Notes: a model not told the origin generated them from the sequence alone. Positions 1 to 5,943 are shown, numbered from the stretch's first letter. The stretch is DNA of 13,976 nt from Lactobacillales bacterium (GCA_015655485.1 JAATEZ010000083.1:1-13976), one strand, 5' to 3'. Numbers and translations: made by a program.

Positions 1-11
1 CAAATTGATTT

Positions 12-82
12 AAGTCATGACAAAAGCTTGAAACCATACGTTTGGTGTGGTTAAGAAAAGCTGATGTGTCATGGCTTTTTTG
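12..82 (+). terminator. Probable terminator of a gene left of the window
   Basis: AAGTCATGACA (12-22) pairs with TGTCATGGCTT (67-77) over 11 positions with one G-U pair, and a run of T follows (76-81). The 44-base loop is long but contains a small internal hairpin (ACCA/TGGT). It would end plus-strand transcription entering from outside the window. The long loop makes this less certain than the other terminators. Confidence 0.5.
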
Positions 83-326
83 TCATTGAAAACGGGTTTC
101 ATTTTGCTGGTTTTGGCCAATTCAGATTTTTTCTTAATAGCTGATTTCATGAGGAAGATTTATGGATAAATGACACAATCTTTGAAAAAAAAATAAAGCA
201 TCTTTCCTCGGATTGTCTCATTTGTTATGAACCGGATAAGTCAGTCACATTCAGATTTTTCGATAAACAGTTGCAAAATATTTCTTCATGGGATAAACTA
301 TTTCTTATATAGAAAGGCGGAATTAG
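83..326 (+). promoter_or_regulatory. Leader and putative promoter of the IclR-family gene
   Basis: Together with the terminator at 12-82 this fills the gene-free first 326 bases; no convincing ORF was seen. The best promoter is TTGCAA (271-276), a 17-base spacer and TAAACT (294-299), which is only moderate. A weak ribosome binding site (AAAGG, 314-318) precedes the ATG at 327. A symmetrical TGAAA-N5-TTTCA lies at 87-101, about 170 bases upstream of the promoter. The candidate operator at 301-315 lies between the -10 box and the start codon. Confidence 0.35.
301..315 (+). promoter_or_regulatory. Candidate IclR-regulator operator (autoregulatory copy)
   Basis: TTTCTTATATAGAAA is a pseudo-palindrome just downstream of the predicted -10 box of the regulator gene. 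Its reverse complement matches the site at 1627-1641 in 14 of 15 positions, and its forward form matches the site at 1607-1621 in 13 of 15. IclR-family proteins commonly bind palindromes near their own promoter and that of the target operon; that this is such a site is inference. AT-rich leaders with purine-rich ribosome binding sites can produce similar strings by chance. Confidence 0.4.
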
Positions 327-1091
327 ATGACGGATAAGCAACCATATGGCACAGTATTAATAAAAGCTGCCAGAATAATGGATCTATTAGCCTCGACCAA
401 TGAGGCTTTATCATTGCAACAGATTTCTCGTGGAACAGATTTAACTTCATCTACCGCATTAAAAATTCTTGATACACTTGTTATCATTGGTTATGTGAAT
501 AAAGACTTGAAAACAAAGCATTTTACTTTGGGATCTAAACTGATCCGTTATGCCAATCGTTTTATTGAACAACAAGATCTCGTTTTTGTTGCAAGGCCTT
601 TTCTTGAAGAGTTACAAAGTAAAGTGAATGAGACGATTCATTTGGGCGTGCCAAAAGAAAATGGTGTGATGTATGTAGAAAAGCTAGAACCTAAAAATCA
701 GAGTATTTATATGACTTCTCGAATTGGTGGGATTCGTTCTTTATATAGCTCTGCTATGGGAAAAGCGATTTTGGCCGAGTACGGTTCTAAAGAGTTAGAG
801 CAATACTTTGAACGCACAGAATTAATTCCTTATACCGCACACACGATCACTAATTATTTACAGCTGCAAGAAGAAATCAAGAATATTCAACAGGTTGGGG
901 TAGCCTTTGATGATGAAGAGATGGAAGCTGATTGTTTTTGTGTCGGGGCTGCTTTATTGCGGGATCGGGAAGTAGTGGGAGCTTTTAGTGTAAGTATGCC
1001 AAAGTATCGTTTAACATCAGCATTTAGAGAGAAGATTATTTTAGAAATCAAAAAAACCAAAATGAAAATTGAAGAAGTATTAAATCAATAA
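327..1091 (+). CDS. IclR-family transcriptional regulator, probable regulator of the kdg/kdu operon
   Basis: A 254-residue cytoplasmic DNA-binding regulator of normal IclR-family length. Residues about 8-60 form the N-terminal winged helix-turn-helix (LSLQQISRGTDLTSSTALKILDTL, with FTLGSKL following as the wing end). Residues about 75-250 are the IclR effector-binding domain, with the family signatures SSAMGKAILA (141-150) and DDEEMEADCFCVGAAL (195-210). In this family small carboxylates or sugar acids bind the C-terminal domain and alter DNA binding. The gene lies immediately before the KDG operon, in the same orientation but separated by its own terminator (1161-1202), so it is transcribed as a single gene. 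Control of the operon through KDG or a related intermediate, as for IclR-type KdgR proteins in enterobacteria, is inferred from position and from shared candidate operators. I do not assign the symbol kdgR because the ligand is unknown. The family call is certain. Confidence 0.93.
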   Translation: MTDKQPYGTVLIKAARIMDLLASTNEALSLQQISRGTDLTSSTALKILDTLVIIGYVNKDLKTKHFTLGSKLIRYANRFIEQQDLVFVARPFLEELQSKVNETIHLGVPKENGVMYVEKLEPKNQSIYMTSRIGGIRSLYSSAMGKAILAEYGSKELEQYFERTELIPYTAHTITNYLQLQEEIKNIQQVGVAFDDEEMEADCFCVGAALLRDREVVGAFSVSMPKYRLTSAFREKIILEIKKTKMKIEEVLNQ

Positions 1092-1114
1092 ATTTTTAGT
1101 GATCAAGAGAACCA

Positions 1115-1143
1115 TTTCATTTTACAGATTCTTGTAAATGAAA
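1115..1143 (+). terminator. AU-rich hairpin after the IclR gene, possible accessory terminator
   Basis: TTTCATTTTACA (1115-1126) pairs with TGTAAATGAAA (1133-1143), with one bulged T and a 6-base loop. It lies between the stop codon and the strong terminator. No T-run follows on the plus strand (an A-run does), so it may stabilise the transcript end rather than stop transcription. Confidence 0.3.
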
Positions 1144-1160
1144 AAACATTATTTTTGATG

Positions 1161-1202
1161 GCTGTGGAATCTTGAGTAAAGGGATTCCGCAGCTTTTTTT
1201 TT
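1161..1202 (+). terminator. Rho-independent terminator of the IclR gene
   Basis: GCTGTGGAATC (1161-1171) pairs with GATTCCGCAGC (1183-1193) over 11 positions with one G-U pair, closing an 11-base loop. A run of nine T follows (1194-1202). This is a textbook intrinsic terminator for plus-strand transcription and separates the regulator from the catabolic operon. Its right arm and T-run are echoed at 10730-10743. Confidence 0.9.
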
Positions 1203-1567
1203 AGTTTCAATGAAGCCCGTTCAAGCTTATCGAAACAACTTGAGAAAAGATGATCCTCGCTAAATTTTTTCTTTAGTTATTGTTCAAAGCCTGACACGTT
1301 TCATTCAGCTTTTCTGGATCTGGCTTCATGAGACAGGCTTGTCGGCAAATAGACAAATTTTCGCAAAGATACAAATCATCTTTGTTCAAATTTTCTAATT
1401 TGCTCGAAGCCTGACACGTTTCATTCAGCTTTTCTGGATCTGGCTTCATGAGACAGGCTTGTCGGCAAATAGATAAATTTTCGCAAAGATACAAATCATC
1501 TTTGTTCAAATTTTCTAATTTGCTCGAAGCCTGACACGTTTCATTCAGCTTTTCTTACTTGAAAGGC
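1203..1567. other. Gene-free intergenic region made mostly of repeat DNA
   Basis: Between the IclR terminator and the kdgA promoter I see no credible gene. Positions 1206-1286 contain short inverted repeats (TCAAG/CTTGA at about 1221-1243; CTAAA/TTTAG around 1259-1276). The 120-bp tandem repeat occupies 1287-1555. A minus-strand reading frame stays open across the repeats, but it lacks an ATG and a ribosome binding site. Confidence 0.6.
1287..1555. repeat. 120-bp tandem repeat, two full units plus a partial third
   Basis: Unit 1 (1287-1406) and unit 2 (1407-1526) are 120 bases each and differ at one position (C at 1354, T at 1474). A third copy is identical for its first 29 bases (1527-1555) and then diverges, although GGCTTG at 1565-1570 still resembles the internal CAGGCTTG of a unit. 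Each unit contains AAGCCTG pairing with CAGGCTT about 40 bases further on, and a perfect CAAAGAT / ATCTTTG hairpin (1364-1370 with 1378-1384 in unit 1). The unit start (AAGCCTGAC followed by TTC-TTCA-CTTT) resembles 10847-10872, so it belongs to a dispersed family. The near-identity of the units implies recent duplication or homogenisation. Confidence 0.9.
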
Positions 1568-1596
1568 TTGCCAAAAAAAAAAGATGAGGTTATACT
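1568..1596 (+). promoter_or_regulatory. Sigma-A-type promoter of the kdgA-kdgK-kduI-kduD operon
   Basis: TTGCCA (1568-1573; 5 of 6 matches to TTGACA), a 17-base spacer, and TATACT (1591-1596; 5 of 6 matches to TATAAT). Transcription should start near 1603, giving a leader of about 50 bases. The spacer starts inside a run of ten A (1573-1582). The -35 box lies where the third, decayed tandem unit ends. Confidence 0.75.
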
Positions 1597-1606
1597 AGAA
1601 ATATAA

Positions 1607-1621
1607 TTTCCTATATAAAAA
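1607..1621 (+). promoter_or_regulatory. Candidate operator copy 1 in the kdgA leader
   Basis: TTTCCTATATAAAAA lies at the predicted transcription start. It matches the site at 301-315 in 13 of 15 positions and sits exactly 20 bases upstream of the second copy. The flanking AGAAATATAATTTCC (1597-1611) is itself symmetrical (GAAAT/ATTTC). Its location suits repression by blocking RNA polymerase. Function is inferred. Confidence 0.4.
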
Positions 1622-1626
1622 CATAA

Positions 1627-1641
1627 TTTCCATATAAGAAA
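1627..1641 (+). promoter_or_regulatory. Candidate operator copy 2 in the kdgA leader
   Basis: TTTCCATATAAGAAA matches the reverse complement of the regulator-gene site (301-315) in 14 of 15 positions. Together with copy 1 it forms a direct repeat of ATAATTTCC (1603-1611 and 1623-1631), about two helical turns apart. Its right end touches the ribosome binding site (AAGGAG, 1641-1646). Confidence 0.4.
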
Positions 1642-1652
1642 AGGAGAAACGA

Positions 1653-2300
1653 ATGAAACGTGTTGATATTTTAACAAAGTTGCAAAAAGTTGGAGTTGTA
1701 GCAGTAATTCGTGCAGATTCTAAGCAAAAGGCGCTAGAAATTTGCAAGGCTGTCGTCGCTGGTGGGATGAAGGGCTTGGAACTGACATTTTCAGTTCCTC
1801 AAGCGGATGAAACTATTCGCGAGCTTGTGGCAAGGTATCAAGAAGATCCTGAAGTCGTTGTCGGTGCCGGAACTGTGCTGGATGCCACCACTGCGCGTTT
1901 AGCTATTATGGCAGGAGCTGAATATATTGTAAGTCCTTGTTTTGATTTGGAAACGGCCGAGATGTGCAATTTGTATCAAATTCCTTATCTACCCGGATGT
2001 ATGACGATTACTGAAATGAAAACTGCACTTAAAGCAGGAGTAGATATTGTCAAATTGTTCCCGGGCAGTGCCTTTGGACCGAAAATCGTCAGTGCGCTGA
2101 AAGCGCCACTCCCTCAGCTGAATATTATGCCAACAGGAGGTGTGAGTTTAGAAAATATGGAAGAATGGTTCAAGCAGGGAGTAGTGACTGTCGGTGTTGG
2201 AGGAAATTTAGTAGCTCCGGCGGAAAAGGGTGACTATGCCAAAGTCACTGAAAATGCCAAAGAGTACATGGATAAATATGCGAAAATCATTGGAGGCTAA
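1653..2300 (+). CDS. kdgA: KDPG aldolase (2-dehydro-3-deoxy-6-phosphogluconate aldolase)
   Basis: A 215-residue class I aldolase that cleaves 2-keto-3-deoxy-6-phosphogluconate to pyruvate and glyceraldehyde-3-phosphate in the cytoplasm, the last step of this pathway. The KDPG/KHG aldolase TIM barrel covers the whole chain. Visible motifs are VAVIR (16-20), GLELTFS with the general acid/base Glu43, GAGTV (71-75), PYLPGCMT (111-118), the Schiff-base Lys134 in DIVKLFPG, and the phosphate-binding end MPTGGV (159-164). The length is typical. AAGGAG lies 6 bases before the ATG. It is first in the operon, only 3 bases ahead of kdgK, and this pairing fixes its role as KDPG rather than KHG aldolase. 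The promoter and candidate operators lie directly upstream. Confidence 0.95.
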   Translation: MKRVDILTKLQKVGVVAVIRADSKQKALEICKAVVAGGMKGLELTFSVPQADETIRELVARYQEDPEVVVGAGTVLDATTARLAIMAGAEYIVSPCFDLETAEMCNLYQIPYLPGCMTITEMKTALKAGVDIVKLFPGSAFGPKIVSALKAPLPQLNIMPTGGVSLENMEEWFKQGVVTVGVGGNLVAPAEKGDYAKVTENAKEYMDKYAKIIGG

Positions 2301-2303
2301 AGC

Positions 2304-3302
2304 ATGGGAAAAATATTGACTATTGGCGAGATCATGCTGCGTTTATCCACTGAAACCGGGGTTCGTCTGTCACAAGCTTCAAGTTTTGGGGTCCATTACG
2401 GCGGTGGAGAAGCCAACGTCGCTGTTTCCTTAGCCAATTACCAGCATCAGGTAACATTTGCCAGCAAAGTCCCGGATAATTCTTTAGGCGAGGCAGTAGA
2501 AAAGCATTTGAATGCTTATGGTGTAAATACTGATTTCTTATTAAAAGGAGGCCCTCGCTTGGGGACTTATTATTTGGAGTCAGGAGTAAGCGTTCGGGCA
2601 GCTAATGTGATTTATGATCGGGCTTTATCCAGCTTTTCTTTAATGAAAAAGAGTGAATGGGATTTGGAGGATTTATTTGCCGGAGCAGAGCTATTTCATA
2701 TTTCCGGCATTACTGCCGCGCTTTCAGATGATTGGGCTGCGCTTACCTTGCGGCTGGTTCAGTATGCTAAAGATCATAAGATTCTTGTGAGTTTTGATAT
2801 CAATTATCGTGGAAAACTCTGGAGTCAGAAAAGGGCCGGAGAAGTCATTCAGACTATTTTGCCTTACGTAGATTATTGTTCCGCTGGTGAAAAAGATGCC
2901 ATCTATTTATTGGGAATCGCTCAGAAAGAGGCAGCAGGTGTCGATCATTATTACCAAGAGATGTCCAAACTTTTTCCGGCTATTCAAGTATTTTATTCTA
3001 CGAAGCGCATGGTTCATTCTGCAAGTTTTCATGAGCTTCAAGGAACCCTGTGGAAAGATGGGCAATACTTTGAATCAGCTAATTATCAAATGGATCAGAT
3101 CGTGGATCGGGTCGGCGGCGGAGATGCCTTTGCCGGAGGTGTGCTGCATAAATTGCTGGAGGGATCCAGCGGTCAGCAGATCATTGATTTTGGTACTGCG
3201 GCCTCTGTATTAAAACATACCGTCCATGGCGATTGTGATCAATTTTCAGTTCAGGAAGTAGAATCATTTCTAGAGAATGGCTCTGGAGTGATCCTTAGAT
3301 AA
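2304..3302 (+). CDS. kdgK: 2-keto-3-deoxygluconate kinase, PfkB family
   Basis: A 332-residue ribokinase/PfkB-family sugar kinase, of typical length for KDG kinases. It phosphorylates KDG with ATP to KDPG, the substrate of the preceding aldolase. Motifs are the N-terminal substrate-binding YGGGEANVAVSLA (32-44), SFDINYRGKLW (163-173, typical of KDG kinases), and the C-terminal PfkB signature DRVGGGDAFAGG (268-279) with the anion hole and catalytic Asp274. The ATG follows the kdgA stop by 3 bases, and its GGAGG lies in the last codons of kdgA, so translation is coupled. PfkB proteins vary in sugar specificity. The assignment rests on these motifs together with the neighbouring kdgA, kduI and kduD. 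Confidence 0.94.
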   Translation: MGKILTIGEIMLRLSTETGVRLSQASSFGVHYGGGEANVAVSLANYQHQVTFASKVPDNSLGEAVEKHLNAYGVNTDFLLKGGPRLGTYYLESGVSVRAANVIYDRALSSFSLMKKSEWDLEDLFAGAELFHISGITAALSDDWAALTLRLVQYAKDHKILVSFDINYRGKLWSQKRAGEVIQTILPYVDYCSAGEKDAIYLLGIAQKEAAGVDHYYQEMSKLFPAIQVFYSTKRMVHSASFHELQGTLWKDGQYFESANYQMDQIVDRVGGGDAFAGGVLHKLLEGSSGQQIIDFGTAASVLKHTVHGDCDQFSVQEVESFLENGSGVILR

Positions 3303-3327
3303 AATAGATTTATGGAGGGAAAACAAA

Positions 3328-4167
3328 ATGCAACATATGGAAACTAGATATACACACAGCCCCGAAGATATTCGTCATTATTCTACTGAACAATTGAGAA
3401 AAGAATTTTTAGTAGAGAAAGTATTTGTACCCGGTGAGATCTCATTGACATACACTCATAACGATCGAATGATTTTTGGCGGTGTGACACCAACGACAGA
3501 ACCATTGAGTATTGTATTAACGAAAGAATTAGGGGTTTCATATTTTCTAGAACGCCGAGAACTGGGTGTGATCAATATTGGCGGGCCTGGAAGCATCATC
3601 ATTGAAGGTAAAGAAGAATCAATGAAGAAACAAGATGGCTATTATATTGGCAAGGAAACAAAAGATGTTATTTTTAAATCGGCTGATCCGGCTGATCCAG
3701 CTAAATTTTATGTGAGTTCAACGCCAGCACATCATAAATATCCCAATGTAAAAATCAGTATAGATCAGATCAAACCGATGGAGACAGGCGAAGCCTTGAC
3801 TCTGAATAAACGGAAAATTTACCAATACATCCATCCTAACGTCTGTGAAAGTTGTCAATTGCAAATGGGGTATACGGTTTTGGAGCCAGGAAGTTCTTGG
3901 AATACGATGCCGTGCCATACGCATGAACGCCGAATGGAAGCCTATTTATACTTTGATATGCGCAAAGATACAAAAGTGATCCATTTGATGGGAAAACCGG
4001 ATGAAACGAAGCATCTGGTTATGGGAAATGAGCAGGCAGCGATTTCTCCAAGCTGGTCGATCCATTCTGGTGTAGGAACTAGTAATTATACGTTTATTTG
4101 GGCAATGTGCGGTGAAAACATTACTTATGATGACATGGATTTTGTTGCCATGGATGATTTGAAATAA
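3328..4167 (+). CDS. kduI: 5-dehydro-4-deoxy-D-glucuronate isomerase (DKI isomerase)
   Basis: A 279-residue cupin-fold metalloenzyme converting 5-keto-4-deoxyuronate (DKI) to 3-deoxy-D-glycero-2,5-hexodiulosonate (DKII). The length matches the family (about 276-280). The zinc ligands known from the E. coli enzyme (His196, His198, Glu203, His245) appear here shifted by one: His197 and His199 in PCHTHERRMEAY, Glu204, and His246 in PSWSIHSGVG. Conserved blocks MIFGGVTP (48-55), LGVINIGGPG (79-88) and NKRKIYQYIHP (160-170) are intact. GGAGGG lies 9 bases before the ATG, and a second in-frame ATG at codon 4 is too far from it to be preferred. It lies 25 bases downstream of kdgK within the operon. 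Its presence shows that the locus handles unsaturated uronates released from pectin- or glycosaminoglycan-type polymers rather than only free gluconate. Confidence 0.95.
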   Translation: MQHMETRYTHSPEDIRHYSTEQLRKEFLVEKVFVPGEISLTYTHNDRMIFGGVTPTTEPLSIVLTKELGVSYFLERRELGVINIGGPGSIIIEGKEESMKKQDGYYIGKETKDVIFKSADPADPAKFYVSSTPAHHKYPNVKISIDQIKPMETGEALTLNKRKIYQYIHPNVCESCQLQMGYTVLEPGSSWNTMPCHTHERRMEAYLYFDMRKDTKVIHLMGKPDETKHLVMGNEQAAISPSWSIHSGVGTSNYTFIWAMCGENITYDDMDFVAMDDLK

Positions 4168-4188
4168 AAAAGGAAAAGAGGAATATTC

Positions 4189-4992
4189 ATGACATTTGAT
4201 GTGAAATCATTTAGATTAGATGGAAAAGTGGCACTGGTAACTGGAGCAAGTTATGGAATTGGTTTTGCGATCGCTTCAGCTTTGAGTAAAGCAGGAGCAA
4301 CTATTGTTTTCAACGATTTGAAACAAGAATTTGTAGATAAAGGGATCGCGGCTTATAAAAAAGAAGGAATCGCAGCTCACGGTTATGTTTTTGATGTAAC
4401 TGAGGAAGAGGCAGTTATTGAGGGAGTCAAAAAAATTGAAACGGAAGTTGGCGTCATTGATATCCTGATCAATAATGCCGGGATCATCCAACGGACTCCG
4501 ATGTTAGAAACAAAAGCAGCAGATTTTCGCAAGGTGATCGATGTTGACTTGAATGCACCGTTTATTGTTTCAAAAGCTGTTTTGCCTTCTATGATCAAAA
4601 AAGGACATGGGAAGATCATCAATATTTGTTCAATGATGAGTGAACTTGGTCGAGAAACTGTCAGCGGTTATGCAGCAGCCAAGGGCGGGTTAAAGATGCT
4701 GACTAAGAATATCTGTTCTGAATTTGGAGAAGCAAATATTCAGTGTAATGGAATTGGACCCGGATATATAGAAACACCGCAGACAGCTCCATTACGTGAA
4801 AAACAAGCAGACGGTTCCAGACATCCATTTGATCAATTTATCGTTTCGAAGACACCGGCTGCACGTTGGGGAACGACCGATGATTTGCAAGGACCAGCAG
4901 TTTTCTTAGCTTCTGATGCTTCCAACTTTGTCAATGGACATATTTTATATGTGGATGGAGGAATACTAGCCTACATTGGTAAGCAGCCTTAG
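4189..4992 (+). CDS. kduD: KduD/gluconate-5-dehydrogenase-type SDR (2-dehydro-3-deoxy-D-gluconate 5-dehydrogenase)
   Basis: A 267-residue short-chain dehydrogenase/reductase. In this operon it should reduce DKII to KDG with NAD(P)H. The Rossmann glycine motif TGASYGIG is at 18-25, NNAG at 95-98, Ser148 in NICSMMS, and the YxxxK pair Tyr161/Lys165. The usual tetrad Asn (the N of VNL) is Asp120 here (VIDVDLNAPF). The C-terminal half (PQTAPLRE, HPFDQFI, TPAARWG, VDGGILAYIGKQP) looks like the streptococcal gluconate-5-dehydrogenase/DhuD group rather than the shorter E. coli KduD, from memory of those sequences. The gene follows kduI by 21 bases with its own AGAGGA site. Activity on gluconate instead of, or as well as, DKII is possible. 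Operon context favours the KduD role. Confidence 0.85.
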   Translation: MTFDVKSFRLDGKVALVTGASYGIGFAIASALSKAGATIVFNDLKQEFVDKGIAAYKKEGIAAHGYVFDVTEEEAVIEGVKKIETEVGVIDILINNAGIIQRTPMLETKAADFRKVIDVDLNAPFIVSKAVLPSMIKKGHGKIINICSMMSELGRETVSGYAAAKGGLKMLTKNICSEFGEANIQCNGIGPGYIETPQTAPLREKQADGSRHPFDQFIVSKTPAARWGTTDDLQGPAVFLASDASNFVNGHILYVDGGILAYIGKQP

Positions 4993-5028
4993 AAATAAGC
5001 TTACACAGGAACGAAAAGATCTTTGAAG

Positions 5029-5068
5029 ATTCAGTAGGGCCGTTCAAAGAGCCTTGCTGAATTTTTAA
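5029..5068 (+). terminator. Hairpin terminator or attenuator after kduD
   Basis: ATTCAGTAGGGC (5029-5040) pairs with GCCTTGCTGAAT (5051-5062) over 12 positions with two G-U pairs, around a 10-base loop, followed by TTTTT. It ends or reduces the kdg/kdu transcript. The next gene follows in the same direction 20 bases later with no obvious promoter in between, so partial read-through is likely. Confidence 0.75.
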
Positions 5069-5087
5069 TTACTGGAAGGAGAAATTT

Positions 5088-5891
5088 ATGGAGAAGGTTT
5101 CATTAACGATTTTAAATAAAGAAAATCAAGTGAAATTAGAAAGGAAAGGAGAAGAAAATGTTTATCTGACTTATTTTGATGAATATGTTTTAGGGGACAG
5201 AATTTTACTGGAGTTAGATAAAGTTCCTGCTTTTGTCTGGATCCAATTAGATGAAGCGTTATCGCCAAGTTTATTATATATAAAGGAAAAAAAATGGAGT
5301 TACACTGTCCCGATGGAGGAAGAACTCCGTAAGTCTTTTGCGCCGATCGCTTTTCAGGGCAATAAACATTATCTGACTGTCAGGTATGCAGCCTCATCAG
5401 AGATATCCGCTTATCGGAATGTTGCTTTTAATTCGCATGATCAAAATCACGTTGGGGGGGCTTATCCGCATGCCAGTGCCAATGTGGAAACTAGAAACGA
5501 ATCCACTTTTTTTGCTAAAAATGCTATTGATGGAATAATAGCTAATGAAAGTCACGGCAGCTATCCTTTTCAATCTTGGGGGATCAATCAACGAGCGGAT
5601 GCCTTGCTTTGCGTTGAATTTGGGCGGAAAGTTGCTGTAGACCGCGTGGCTTTTGTTTTGAGAGGAGATTATCCGCATGATAGTCATTGGGTCTCGATGT
5701 CACTAGAATTTTCTGATGGCAGTAAGGAGACTTTTGCAACCACTGATTCCTTAACGAAACAATATTTTTCAATCCAACCGCGACAAACAGAATGGGTCAA
5801 GTTGTCACACTTGATCAAGGCTGAGGATGAATCGCCTTTTCCTGCCTTAACTCAAATTGAGATATATGGAAGCGATAATTTATCCAAATGA
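5088..5891 (+). CDS. Conserved hypothetical cytoplasmic protein with discoidin (F5/8C)-like C-terminal half
   Basis: A 267-residue protein I cannot name. No signal peptide or membrane segment is visible, so it should be cytoplasmic. Residues 1-100 look like a beta-rich domain (LTILNKENQVKL, VYLTYFDEYVLGDRILLEL). Residues about 108-262 resemble a galactose-binding/discoidin fold: NVAFNSHDQ (111-119), GAYPHASANVETRNES (124-139), FFAKNAIDGI (141-150), SWGINQRADALLCVEFGR (163-180), VDRVAFVLRGDYPHDSHW (184-201), LEFSDGS (206-212) and a closing ALTQIEIYG (253-261). The pattern of a bound-ligand strand plus AIDG, W-hydrophobic-D and FSDGS is that of sugar-binding jelly rolls, which are normally secreted. 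Its position after kduD, with AAGGAG 6 bases before the ATG, suggests a role in uronate or oligosaccharide handling, but no catalytic residue set is evident. A run of seven G (5454-5460) lies within the gene, which is intact. Confidence 0.85.
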   Translation: MEKVSLTILNKENQVKLERKGEENVYLTYFDEYVLGDRILLELDKVPAFVWIQLDEALSPSLLYIKEKKWSYTVPMEEELRKSFAPIAFQGNKHYLTVRYAASSEISAYRNVAFNSHDQNHVGGAYPHASANVETRNESTFFAKNAIDGIIANESHGSYPFQSWGINQRADALLCVEFGRKVAVDRVAFVLRGDYPHDSHWVSMSLEFSDGSKETFATTDSLTKQYFSIQPRQTEWVKLSHLIKAEDESPFPALTQIEIYGSDNLSK

Positions 5892-5895
5892 TAAC

Positions 5896-5943
5896 AAAAA
5901 TAAGGACCATAAGCTCATTTGAGTTTGCGGCCCTTATTTTTTT
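5896..5943. terminator. Bidirectional terminator between convergent genes
   Basis: AAAAATAAGG (5896-5905) pairs with CCTTATTTTT (from 5932), with a mismatch below and an inner CTC/GAG pairing, and T-runs follow on both strands. It serves the discoidin-like gene on the plus strand and the Ktr gene on the minus strand. Confidence 0.8.

Noticed and set aside
1287..1555. CRISPR-like array
   Set aside because: The repeats are 120 bases and contiguous with no spacers, and there are no cas genes.
1559..1572. Possible catabolite-response (cre) site TGAAAGGCTTGCCA before the kdgA promoter
   Set aside because: The central CG is replaced by GC and another key position differs; the match is too poor to call.
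2887..3213. 108-codon frame inside kdgK
   Set aside because: Lies wholly within kdgK in another frame and shows no family features.
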